Assembly (NCBI RefSeq): GCF_000813145.1
Contig: NZ_BAZF01000004.1
Coordinates: 62,001-126,000 of the forward strand
Origin: Geobacter sp. OR-1
GTDB taxonomy: Bacteria > Desulfobacterota > Desulfuromonadia > Geobacterales > DSM-12255
Direction of reading: 5' to 3'
Length of the DNA stretch: 64,000 nucleotides
Each line of letters opens with the position of its first letter. The stretch's first letter is position 1. The notes under the pieces are model-generated. The model made no database searches and was not told the DNA's origin. It saw only the letters and a list, made by a program, of their open reading frames with translations. Positions 37,523-45,613 of the stretch are shown here, in pieces. Made by a program: the position numbers and the translations under genes.

Positions 37523-37648
37523 ATGGCAAAGCAAAAAGCTCCAGCTGCAAGGCTTGCGAAAGCTGAGGAATGAGTCGTAGCCGTAGGCTACGTCGCAGTG
37601 ACGAAGATTGAGCGTAACGCCGCAGATGGACTTTTTGGGAAGCCATCA
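37523..37648 (-). repeat. 126-bp dispersed repeat, copy 1 (between fabG-like and ketosynthase genes)
   Basis: Nearly identical to 58738-58864 in inverted orientation; in both places it follows directly on the stop codon of the upstream gene and has the same direction relative to transcription. It contains two hairpins (CGTAGCC-GGCTACG and CGTC-GACG). Its antisense strand carries a 16-codon frame starting MAKQKAPAARLAK. Confidence 0.9.
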
Positions 37649-38389
37649 TCATACGATGCCGCCATCGACGACAAGTGTCTGTCCGGTAATGTATGCCGCC
37701 TGATCCGAGGCGAGAAACAGCACCGCTGCGGCAACCTCTTCCGGCTGGCCGATCCGCCCCAGGGCCGATCCCTGAACCACCTTTGACACCAGTTCCTGCC
37801 TGAGGCCGGCGGTCATGTCCGTGGCGATCATTCCGGGGGCGACCACATTGACCCTGATCCCCATCGGACCGATTTCCCGGGCCAGTGACTTGGAAAAGCT
37901 GATGATCGCCCCCTTGGTGGCGCTGTAGTTGGTCTGGCCGGCAGTGCCGCTGATCCCGGCAATGGAAGAGATATTCACGATTACCCCGCTCCGCTTGGCC
38001 ATCATCTTGCGGATACCCCACTTGCAGCAGTGGAACAGGGGGGAGAGGTTGGTGTGCAGCACCGCCTCCCAATCGCTATCGGCCATCATCGCCAGGTAAC
38101 CGTCGCGGATGATGCCGGCATTGTTCACCAGCACGTCGATAGCGCCGGTAGCTGCCGCAGCGGTGTCGATCAGCAGCGTTGCCCCAGCCTGACTGCTGAC
38201 ATCGGCCTTGACGGTCGTTATTGTGCCGCTGCCGCCGATCGCCTCTTCATTCAATCGATCCGCGGCCGCATCGTCCTGCAGGTAGGCGGCAAAAACTGCT
38301 GCTCCGGCAAAGGCAAAGGCAAGCGAAACTGCCCTGCCGATCCCGCGGGTGCCGCCCGTTACTACGACGGTTTTGCCGGAAAAATTCAT
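37649..38389 (-). CDS. 3-oxoacyl-ACP reductase (FabG-like SDR)
   Basis: An NADPH-dependent short-chain reductase of 246 residues that would reduce the beta-keto group after each condensation. Cofactor motif VVTGGTRGIGRAV, structural NNAG (VLVNNAGIIRDG), catalytic Ser in VNISSIAG and the Tyr-Lys pair in TNYSATKGAI are present. The start has GGAGAC upstream. It ends at the edge of the dispersed repeat. Cluster position argues that it serves this pathway rather than primary fatty acid synthesis. Confidence 0.9.
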   Translation of the reverse strand: MNFSGKTVVVTGGTRGIGRAVSLAFAFAGAAVFAAYLQDDAAADRLNEEAIGGSGTITTVKADVSSQAGATLLIDTAAAATGAIDVLVNNAGIIRDGYLAMMADSDWEAVLHTNLSPLFHCCKWGIRKMMAKRSGVIVNISSIAGISGTAGQTNYSATKGAIISFSKSLAREIGPMGIRVNVVAPGMIATDMTAGLRQELVSKVVQGSALGRIGQPEEVAAAVLFLASDQAAYITGQTLVVDGGIV

Positions 38390-38457
38390 CAGCGTCTCCA
38401 GGAATTGAGTAGGGGGATTTTAGCGGTAAACAAGGAAAAAGTCCAGCACGAGAGGGA

Positions 38458-39837
38458 TCAAACCGGTCGGATCCTGCTCCGGCCCAGCCGTTTCATCAGT
38501 TTCCAGAGCGGGCCGCGCACCGGGAAATGGCGCAGCATCTCAAGCATGGCATCGCTGATATTGATCTCCAGCCCCGGTACTACCCAGTTGGTGCGCTGCA
38601 ACGCCTCGGCGGTCACCAGGTCGCAGAGCGAGTCGGCCACCTGGGTCGAGATGTAAAAGGTTGGCTCCAGAAGAGGATCCGTCGCAGTGACAACCCCTTC
38701 GGCAATCGAGCGGCGATGGAGTTCTGTGCCCGGGAAGATCCTGATGCCGGTCATGCCGATCACTGCCGTTGGCTGCAGTTCGTCCATCAGGGTAAAGGTC
38801 TCCCGAACAGTTGCCTCGGTTTCTCCCGGGCCGCCGAACAGGATGTAGTGGGCAAAATCCACCCCCATCTCACGGCAAAGGCGCGATGACTCCCTGATGG
38901 CGCCGACATCGAACGACTTGCGCAAAGAGGCCAGCATGGCGGGAGCGCCGCTGTCGGTGCCGAACTCCAGGGCATCGCACCCTGCGGCCAGCATGGCGTC
39001 CAGAAGCCGCGGCGGAAGGAAATCCGGATTGATGAAGGCCGACCAGTTCACCTTCAGCTGCGCGGCAATCATTGCCCTGCACAGCCCTTCGGCGAAATCC
39101 GGCGGGTAGTTGAAGATGTCGTCGACAAAATAGATGTAATTAACCCCATACAATTCCGTCAGGGTCCGGATCTCCGCGATGATATCGGCCACCGGCCTGG
39201 TCCTGACCCGCGCACCCTCCAGCAGCGGGTAGGTGCAGTAGGAACAGGTAAACGGGCAGCCCCTCTTGGTCTGCAGATTCGCCATCCCTCCCAGCTTGTG
39301 ATACGAGGCGACATCGAACAGTGCCCGGTCCGGGGTGGCAATGGCCGATACCGGAATTGGCGGGAGAAAGTCCGGCTTGCCGGGCAGCACCACACCCGGG
39401 ATGGCGGCTGGATCGCCATTGGTCTCAATGGCGGCCAGCAGTTGCGGCAGCGCCTCTTCCCCCTCCCCGGCGACACCGTAATCGGCGGCCAGAAAGGCGA
39501 GCAGTTCCACCGGCATGAGGGAAAACCCGGAACCGCCGACAATGGTCACGGCGCGCCCCCGGCAGGCAGCCACGACCTCTCTGACCCCGGCAATGTACGA
39601 GCGGACGCCGGGCCAGGTAACATTGTCGATGTTGCGGATGGAGATGATCGCCGCATCGGCGGCAAAATCGATTAGCGCCTCGCTTACAGCAGTAGTAGGC
39701 GTCTCGCTGAAGCAGAGATCCAGACCGCGGAGTTCATGCCCCGCATGCTGCAGTGCCGGCACCAGACAGGCCAAGCCGATCGGAAAGACCGGATACGGCG
39801 AGCGCTCGCGGTTGGCAGAGATGAGGAGCAGCTTCAT
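38458..39837 (-). CDS. B12-binding-domain radical SAM protein
   Basis: A 459-residue protein with cobalamin-type N-domain (AAIISIRNIDNVTWPGV, TIVGGSGFSLMPVELLA) and cluster motif TKRGCPFTCSYC near residue 200, then FVDDIFNYP and EFGTDSGAPAMLASLRKSF. ATG 39837 (MKLLLISANRERS) overlaps the thioesterase stop; the longer frame upstream is antisense-like. A 68-bp gap follows before fabG. It is distinct from the other copies (metal-motif context CTYPLLEGA). The substrate is unknown. Confidence 0.86.
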   Translation of the reverse strand: MKLLLISANRERSPYPVFPIGLACLVPALQHAGHELRGLDLCFSETPTTAVSEALIDFAADAAIISIRNIDNVTWPGVRSYIAGVREVVAACRGRAVTIVGGSGFSLMPVELLAFLAADYGVAGEGEEALPQLLAAIETNGDPAAIPGVVLPGKPDFLPPIPVSAIATPDRALFDVASYHKLGGMANLQTKRGCPFTCSYCTYPLLEGARVRTRPVADIIAEIRTLTELYGVNYIYFVDDIFNYPPDFAEGLCRAMIAAQLKVNWSAFINPDFLPPRLLDAMLAAGCDALEFGTDSGAPAMLASLRKSFDVGAIRESSRLCREMGVDFAHYILFGGPGETEATVRETFTLMDELQPTAVIGMTGIRIFPGTELHRRSIAEGVVTATDPLLEPTFYISTQVADSLCDLVTAEALQRTNWVVPGLEINISDAMLEMLRHFPVRGPLWKLMKRLGRSRIRPV

Positions 39838-40268
39838 TCGCCCCCCTCGGCCCAGGCGAGCATCTTTTCGACCCGTTCCGCGACGGTTGCGGGCAAGCGG
39901 TACTGGGTAACACCCTGCATGTCGGTCAGGGCATGGACTGTCACTCCCCGGGCGCAAGGGGCGCCATCCTGGCCGATGATAACAGTGCGGAACTCGATTG
40001 TGGGGGTTTCGTTGCGCTTGACCGTGGTCTTGACCGTAAGCTGGTCGTTGAACCGCGCCGGTCTGAGGTATTTCAGCTCCAGAGCCACGACCGGGCCGAG
40101 GAACCCGGCTTCGGCCAGCTGATCGGCAGCCATTCCGAAAAGGCGCGCCAGCTCGTTGCGGCCAATTTCCATCCAGGCCACGTAATGGCCGTGCCAGGCG
40201 ACCTGATAGGCGTCAATCTCGTTGAACCGGACCGTGACAACTGTTTCGTGGTAACGCATCTCAGCCAT
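39834..40268 (-). CDS. Hot-dog acyl thioesterase (YbgC/4-HBT family)
   Basis: A 144-residue thioesterase. The YbgC-type active-site stretch is RFNEIDAYQVAWHGHYVAWMEIG, with the catalytic Asp and the His of the WHGHYVAW segment. It would release or edit acyl chains from ACP or CoA. ATG 40268 overlaps the malonyltransferase gene by 8 bp; ATG 40259 is also possible. Thioesterases of this type are regular members of aryl-polyene-like clusters. Confidence 0.85.
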   Translation of the reverse strand: MAEMRYHETVVTVRFNEIDAYQVAWHGHYVAWMEIGRNELARLFGMAADQLAEAGFLGPVVALELKYLRPARFNDQLTVKTTVKRNETPTIEFRTVIIGQDGAPCARGVTVHALTDMQGVTQYRLPATVAERVEKMLAWAEGGE

Positions 40269-41100
40269 GCTCCATGGCAATCCAACGGTTGTATTTCTTC
40301 AGGGATTCACCGACGCCTGCTTCTAATAACGAGGTGACACCCGCCCGGCGGATCGCCAGAAAGGTAGCCTCCCACCGGACCGGCAGGCAGAGTTCGCGTA
40401 CCAGAAAACCGGGGATATCGGCAGCCGTAAGGAAATCCTGTTCGATATGCTCCATGAGCGGCACCTGAGGCTCGCTAAAGCGATAGTCAGCGACGACATT
40501 GTGCAGCTCCGGCGCAATAGCCTCGATAAGCGGCGTATGCAATGGCGCGTCGGCAGGGAACGAGCTGACGCTGAACGCGCCCGCCTCCAGCGCTTCGGCC
40601 ATGGCAGCTTCAATGCCGTGCTGCTCCCCGGCCAGCAGGAAATGCCGCGATGTGTTGTAATTGGCCGGATAAACGCCGTTGTTTTCTGCCAAAGCCAGCA
40701 CCGGGGCTGCGGATAACCCGGTAACGCACCCCAGGGCATAACTGCCGCTCTTTCCCATTCCGGCAAGGGTGCGGCCGATGCGTGAGGTCAGTTCGAGCGC
40801 TTCACCCTCGGGCAGGGCATCGACAGCGGCCAGGGCCGCATAGATCCCCATGCTGTGCTCGGCAGCCATGGCAGGATTGAACCCTGCTCGCCGCAAGACC
40901 CGGTTGCGGTAGAGGCCCATAGCAGCACCATAGATCTGCAGCGCCACCTGGTCGGTAGCCGGTTCGCCGCGCCAGGCGAAACTCTCCAGGTCGAGGCCGG
41001 TCCGATCACAGGCGATAGCGGCAATTTCGGCGAATTCGGCATCATCCGGCAGGGTTGGCACCTTTGCCAACGGTTGGCCGGGGAACATGAAGCAGATCAT
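40261..41100 (-). CDS. Malonyl-CoA:ACP transacylase-like (FabD family)
   Basis: A 279-residue acyltransferase. It opens with FMFPGQ, has the serine elbow as EHSMG (GHSxG in FabD) and the second catalytic residue in DAPLHTPLI. It would load malonyl units on the cluster's own ACP. The Gly to Glu change in the elbow is unusual and may alter the acyl group accepted. It lies 4 bp after a radical SAM gene and overlaps the thioesterase gene. Confidence 0.82.
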   Translation of the reverse strand: MICFMFPGQPLAKVPTLPDDAEFAEIAAIACDRTGLDLESFAWRGEPATDQVALQIYGAAMGLYRNRVLRRAGFNPAMAAEHSMGIYAALAAVDALPEGEALELTSRIGRTLAGMGKSGSYALGCVTGLSAAPVLALAENNGVYPANYNTSRHFLLAGEQHGIEAAMAEALEAGAFSVSSFPADAPLHTPLIEAIAPELHNVVADYRFSEPQVPLMEHIEQDFLTAADIPGFLVRELCLPVRWEATFLAIRRAGVTSLLEAGVGESLKKYNRWIAMEHG

Positions 41101-41104
41101 CTGG

Positions 41105-42385
41105 TTAACCCTTTTTTCTTTTTATTGCCGCCCGGAAACCGATATTCATCGGCCCAAAGACCTGCACCGAACGGTGTAACTTCCAGATCCGCCGGTACAT
41201 GGAGCCGAAGGAGTAGAAGGATCGGCAGAGCTGGTCGTAGCCGGTTTGCAGCTCGCTAACGGTCATCCCCCTCGGCTGGAAGGTGACATGCTCCATGTCG
41301 TAGTCCTCCCAGACGTTGGAGAGGATCCGCCCCTCCGCTTCAAGGCGGCGGCGCACCTCGGTGCCGGGATATGGGGTCAGAATCGGGAAGATGGCGGCCT
41401 CCAGCCGCGCCTCCTCGCAGAAACGGAGCGTCCGCTCGAAAACGTCGGGGGTATCGCCGTCATTCCCCAGGACAAAGGAACCGAGGATGCCGATGCCGCA
41501 ATCGCGGAACACCTTGGCGTCCTCAAGGTAGGAGTCGGCGGTGTTGGTCACCTTCCCCATCGCCTTAAGCGCCTCCTGGTTGAGCGACTCGAACCCGATG
41601 AAGAGACCGACGCAGCCGGCCTCGCCGGCGGCGCGGATGAACTCCCGGTCATCTGCAAAGTCTATCGGCGCATGCGAGAGCCACTTGAACCCCATCCCTT
41701 TCATGCCGCTGAAAAGCTCCATGGCGTATTTCCGGTCCGCCACCAGGTTGTCGTCCACGAAAAAGGCAAAGGAGTTTTTCTTGCGCAGCCCGGTCAGTTC
41801 GTCCAGCACGGTTGCCACCGGCCGCTTGCGGTATTTGCGGCCGTAAAAAGCGGTCACGGAGCAGAACTCGCAGTCGAACGGGCAGCCGCGGGTGGTCTGG
41901 AGGGTGTTGGTGAACAGATATTTCTTGGCGCCGAAGATCTCCCGGCGGGGGGTGGGGATGGCGGTCATCTCGATCAGACCGGCGGAGCGGTAGAGCCGTT
42001 GCAGGTTGCCGCTCTGGAAATCTGCCAAAAGCTGGGGCCAGATCAGCTCACCTTCGCCGACGACCACACTGTCCAGATGCTGTAATGCTTCTTCGGGGAG
42101 GTTGCTGGCGTGAAAGCCGCCCATGACCACGGTCTTGCCGGAAGCCCTGAACCGGGCCGCCAGATGGTAGGCACGCGGCGCCTGGGGGGTCATGGCGGTG
42201 ATCGCCACCAGATCGGCATCGGTGGCCGGGAGCTGAGGATCGATGTTCTCGTCCCAGAGGGTGACCGCCCATTCCGCCGGGGTGACAGCGGCAAGGGCGG
42301 CAAGGGAAAGAGAGGGGAACTTGAAAGCGAGTTCGCCCCACAGGCGGCCCTTCGGCCACCCGGGTGAGACGAAGAGCACTTTCAT
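41105..42385 (-). CDS. B12-binding-domain radical SAM protein (paralogue of the 29753 gene)
   Basis: A 426-residue protein; cobalamin-type domain with LVAITAMTPQAPRAYHLA and VVMGGFHASNLPEEA, cluster motif TTRGCPFDCEFC, then FVDDNLVADRKYAMELF, FIGFESLNQEALKAMGK and LTPYPGTEVRRRL. The sequence and architecture parallel the 29753-31042 protein. The start overlaps the ACP stop (ATGA), implying action on the ACP-bound or product chain, though that is inference. Confidence 0.86.
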   Translation of the reverse strand: MKVLFVSPGWPKGRLWGELAFKFPSLSLAALAAVTPAEWAVTLWDENIDPQLPATDADLVAITAMTPQAPRAYHLAARFRASGKTVVMGGFHASNLPEEALQHLDSVVVGEGELIWPQLLADFQSGNLQRLYRSAGLIEMTAIPTPRREIFGAKKYLFTNTLQTTRGCPFDCEFCSVTAFYGRKYRKRPVATVLDELTGLRKKNSFAFFVDDNLVADRKYAMELFSGMKGMGFKWLSHAPIDFADDREFIRAAGEAGCVGLFIGFESLNQEALKAMGKVTNTADSYLEDAKVFRDCGIGILGSFVLGNDGDTPDVFERTLRFCEEARLEAAIFPILTPYPGTEVRRRLEAEGRILSNVWEDYDMEHVTFQPRGMTVSELQTGYDQLCRSFYSFGSMYRRIWKLHRSVQVFGPMNIGFRAAIKRKKG

Positions 42386-42639
42386 TTACGGTTTTCCGCG
42401 ATATAGGCAGCCATGGCGCGCACCGACTGGAACACCTTGGTACCGGTGGCTGCATCAGGGACCACGACGCCGTATTCCTTCTCCATGGCCACTACCAGTT
42501 GCAGGGCATCGATGGAGTCGAGCCCCAGCCCATCTCCGAACAAGGGGGCATCGGTGTCGATGTCAGCGGGGGACATTCCCTCGATTCTCAGGGCATCTAT
42601 TATCAGCTGTTTTACCGGCGCGATCAGTTCTTCGGACAT
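42382..42639 (-). CDS. Acyl carrier protein
   Basis: An 85-residue carrier protein with the phosphopantetheine Ser in GLGLDSIDALQL, acidic helices around it and typical length. It carries the growing acyl chain. ATG 42639 follows AAAGGAAG. It lies between the acyltransferase and a radical SAM gene. It is probably dedicated to this pathway, since no fatty acid synthesis genes of the housekeeping set (fabH, plsX) are nearby. Confidence 0.9.
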   Translation of the reverse strand: MSEELIAPVKQLIIDALRIEGMSPADIDTDAPLFGDGLGLDSIDALQLVVAMEKEYGVVVPDAATGTKVFQSVRAMAAYIAENRK

Positions 42640-42655
42640 TGCTCTTCCTTTGCGT

Positions 42656-43540
42656 TCAGGTTGTTTCGTTCTGCCAATAATCGAAATAGGTATACCACTG
42701 GTCCGGGTAGCTCCTGATATACCGCTCGAAAACTGAAGCCAGCTGCTGGATCGCCTCCCTGACCGCCGCACGGTTGTCGCCCGGCCGCGGAGTCACATAG
42801 ATCGGCTCGTCCATCAGCGTGGCATAGCGCCCCCCTTCAAGGGGGACGAAAACCGGGATGATCGGCGCACCGGTCGCCAGCGCCAGATAGGCGGCGCCTG
42901 CCGGGAGATCGGTCGGCAGGCCGAAAAAGTCTACCGTAATGCTGTTGGACGAACCGTCCCGGTCGCCGATGAGGCACAGGACCTCGTTCCTCCGCAGGGC
43001 ATTGACCGCTTCCACGATCGCCAGCGGCGACGGGTCGTCCCGATCGACGTAGATCACGCCGATCCCGCGTTCTTCTCGTACCAGTCGCCGCTGGTCAGTA
43101 ACCTTTTCATCCGGCTCCCGGAAAGTAAGAACCGTTATCCGGTAACCGAGGTCAGCAAGCCCCAGGCCGCCAAGCTCCCAGTTGCCGAAATGCGGCGAAA
43201 CTAGGATGGCGCCGGTGCCTTTGGCCAGGGCATCCTCCATGGGGCGCGGATCGCTCCGCCTGCCGATCATCGCCTGCAACCGCTCGCCCCGGAGCCGGAT
43301 CATCCTCATGATATCGGTCCAGTTGCGGCTATAGTGGCAATAGGAGGAAAGAACAACCGATTCCACGTCCCGCCGCCCCAGCACCACCCGCAGGTTGGCA
43401 CGGATGCCGCGGCGCTGCTCGCCGGTAAAGCAGTAAAAGATCATGGCGGTCAGATAGGCGAACGGCGGCGTCAGCCAGCGCGGCACCATGATTGTGAACA
43501 GGTTGATAAAGAACAGGTTGATGCTGCTATAAAGCGCCAA
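42656..43540 (-). CDS. LpxL/HtrB-like lipid acyltransferase
   Basis: A 294-residue membrane-bound acyltransferase. An N-terminal hydrophobic helix precedes the catalytic HFGNWELGG (HxxxxE motif of lipid A late acyltransferases); GDRDGSSNSITVDFFGLP is a second conserved block. Family members move an acyl chain from ACP to a glycolipid acceptor. The start is TTG 43540, supported by TGAGG seven to eight bases upstream. In context it may transfer the finished chain onto a membrane lipid. Confidence 0.86.
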   Translation of the reverse strand: MALYSSINLFFINLFTIMVPRWLTPPFAYLTAMIFYCFTGEQRRGIRANLRVVLGRRDVESVVLSSYCHYSRNWTDIMRMIRLRGERLQAMIGRRSDPRPMEDALAKGTGAILVSPHFGNWELGGLGLADLGYRITVLTFREPDEKVTDQRRLVREERGIGVIYVDRDDPSPLAIVEAVNALRRNEVLCLIGDRDGSSNSITVDFFGLPTDLPAGAAYLALATGAPIIPVFVPLEGGRYATLMDEPIYVTPRPGDNRAAVREAIQQLASVFERYIRSYPDQWYTYFDYWQNETT

Positions 43541-43557
43541 CGTCTTACCTCATGCCG

Positions 43558-44934
43558 TCAGCGCTGGCAGCGTTTCCGGGAATGCCGTTCCGTTCCGGAA
43601 AACTCCCGCTCCCATGCAGGGTCGGCAATCCCGGCATAAGAGGCCGAATATTCGTCCATCTGCGTCGCCAGGTCGGTGAAGATTTTCGCGGCACCGTCAT
43701 GGGTCGGGTACGCTCCGGCAGTACCGAACAGCTCCCGTCCCGCATCAGGATGGTCGATGAGCATGCAGGGGCGCAGCAGGTTCTCGTGCTCTGCCTGCCG
43801 CTCCCGGATGGCCCGGAACAGCTTTGAGCCGAGCGCCTCGGCAATGGTGGTGCGGCGGATGTTGTCCACGGCAAAGTGACAAAAGACGCACGGCTCGATA
43901 TCGCCGTTGGCGTTGATGTGAAAATACTTGCGGCCGCCGGCGATGCAGCCGCTGATGATCGGCCCGTCGTTCCAGAAATCGACGAACAGCATCGGCTTGG
44001 TGTCGCGGAATTCCGCGACCCTGGTCCGCAAAAGGTCCCGCTGCTCGGGGGTGGCCATCAGCTCCAGGCTCGGCTCCCGCCCCACCGGGACATAGGTGAA
44101 GAGCCAGAGGGCATAGACCCCCTTGTCCAGCAGCATGTCGATGTATTTCGCGTCGGTGATGATGTCGGTGTTCCGGCTGGTCTGGGTAAAGGAGCCGCAG
44201 AACGAAAGTCCCGCCCCTTTGAGCAGATCCATGGCGTGCATGACCTTCTGGAAATGACCGGCGCCCCGGCGGGCATCGGTTTCCGCCTCATACCCCTCCA
44301 GGGAGAAGGCGGGCATGACATTGCCCACTTCGATCAGTTTCTCCACCATCGCCTCGTCGATCAGGCCGCCATGGGTGAAGACCAGGAAAGCCATGTCCGA
44401 GTGCTTCCTGAACAGATCAAAGATATCTTTCTTGAAGAACGGTTCGCCTCCGGAAATGACGGCAAAATAGACCCCCATCTCCTTCATCTGGGTCAGGACC
44501 GAATCGACCTCATCGTTGCTCAGTTCCAGGGTCTTGGAGTAGTCGCCGGCATAACAGCCGTAACAAGAGAGGTTGCACTTCATGGTCAGGCTGATGACCA
44601 CGGTCGACGGCGGATAGAAACCATGCCGGTCGGCCCATTCTTTCCGCTTGTTGGTGCCGGAGAGCAGGTGATTAACCGCCAGGTTGGTGATCCATTTGCT
44701 CCGCTGGTTGGGGTGAATATCCCGCAATATCCGGCGGGGGAATTCGATGCTCGGATGCCCGTCCCGGACGAGCTGCCGAATCCAGCGGATCCGCTCCTTG
44801 TAGTAATCTTTCTTGGGAATCATCTCCATCAGGTGCGTCATCCGCGCCAGGTTCTCGTTCGAGGAACTGGTGGCCATGGAGAGGAGGAGGGAGACGATCT
44901 TCTCGGTCGTATAGTTTTTCAGGCTCTGCAGCAT
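43558..44934 (-). CDS. Radical SAM protein with SPASM-like C-terminus
   Basis: A 458-residue radical SAM enzyme without a B12 domain. The cluster motif is SLTMKCNLSCYGC, followed by VISGGEPFF. The C-terminal part has extra cysteines (GCIAGGRKY, IEPCVFCHFA, LRPCMLI) as in SPASM/twitch enzymes that hold auxiliary Fe-S clusters. About 110 residues precede the core. No short precursor peptide gene is visible beside it, so peptide modification is not supported; it may act on lipid or sugar. It is 7 bp after the GT2 gene and 17 bp before the acyltransferase. Confidence 0.83.
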   Translation of the reverse strand: MLQSLKNYTTEKIVSLLLSMATSSSNENLARMTHLMEMIPKKDYYKERIRWIRQLVRDGHPSIEFPRRILRDIHPNQRSKWITNLAVNHLLSGTNKRKEWADRHGFYPPSTVVISLTMKCNLSCYGCYAGDYSKTLELSNDEVDSVLTQMKEMGVYFAVISGGEPFFKKDIFDLFRKHSDMAFLVFTHGGLIDEAMVEKLIEVGNVMPAFSLEGYEAETDARRGAGHFQKVMHAMDLLKGAGLSFCGSFTQTSRNTDIITDAKYIDMLLDKGVYALWLFTYVPVGREPSLELMATPEQRDLLRTRVAEFRDTKPMLFVDFWNDGPIISGCIAGGRKYFHINANGDIEPCVFCHFAVDNIRRTTIAEALGSKLFRAIRERQAEHENLLRPCMLIDHPDAGRELFGTAGAYPTHDGAAKIFTDLATQMDEYSASYAGIADPAWEREFSGTERHSRKRCQR

Positions 44935-44941
44935 GGTGTTC

Positions 44942-45613
44942 TCACTGGGGTATGCTGTATTTTAAAAATGTCATGCATATTCGCCAGGTGTCTCTTACCG
45001 GGCGAAAATGGCTTGTTGACCGGCCATCGGCAACCCTGGCCGCCACCGGAACGGAACCGATCGAAAAACCGGCCTTCCAGGCCTTGACCAAAACTTCCAT
45101 CTCCAATTCATAACCTTTGCTCGCGAGAGTCACTGCGCGCAACATCCGGGCCGAGTAGACGCGGAATCCGGACTGGCTGTCGTCGATCTCGAATCCGGTC
45201 CGTTTTCTCATGCACCAGGCCCCGAACCGGTTCCAGTGGCGCCTCAAGCCCGCCATCTCCCGGAATTGGGAGTAGCGCGACGCCAGCAGCAGGTCGAGCC
45301 CGTTTCCACTGGCGATTTCGATCATTGGTCGAATCGCGGTCGGGTCGTGCTGGCCATCGGAATCCAGGGTTACAACATATTCAAACCCATGGGCAAGCGC
45401 CCAATCAAACGCGGTACGAAGGGCCATCCCCTTCCCCTGATTCCGGTCATGCCTGATGAGGTTTACCGGCAGACCGGCAATCCTTTGGGCTGTTCCGTCG
45501 GTTGAACCGTCGTCCACCACCAGGAGCGGGAACCCCTGCTGCAGCGTCTCCCGGACAACCGCCTCAATGGTTTTTTCCGAATTGTATGCGGGTATTACTA
45601 CGCAGATCCCCAA
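44942..45613 (-). CDS. Family 2 glycosyltransferase
   Basis: A 223-residue GT-A-fold enzyme similar to polyprenyl-phosphate mannosyl/glucosyltransferases. Nucleotide-sugar motifs are [25 protein letters not shown] and the metal-binding [10 protein letters not shown]. There is no transmembrane tail. The start is TTG 45613 inside the end of the deacetylase gene (overlap 16 bp). It probably supplies a sugar head group in this operon. Confidence 0.85.
   Translation of the reverse strand: MGICVVIPAYNSEKTIEAVVRETLQQGFPLLVVDDGSTDGTAQRIAGLPVNLIRHDRNQGKGMALRTAFDWALAHGFEYVVTLDSDGQHDPTAIRPMIEIASGNGLDLLLASRYSQFREMAGLRRHWNRFGAWCMRKRTGFEIDDSQSGFRVYSARMLRAVTLASKGYELEMEVLVKAWKAGFSIGSVPVAARVADGRSTSHFRPVRDTWRICMTFLKYSIPQ

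Noticed and set aside
37523-37648. The 126-bp repeat as an insertion sequence or CRISPR repeat
   Set aside because: No transposase, no terminal inverted repeats and no spacer array; it is a short dispersed element present twice in the window.
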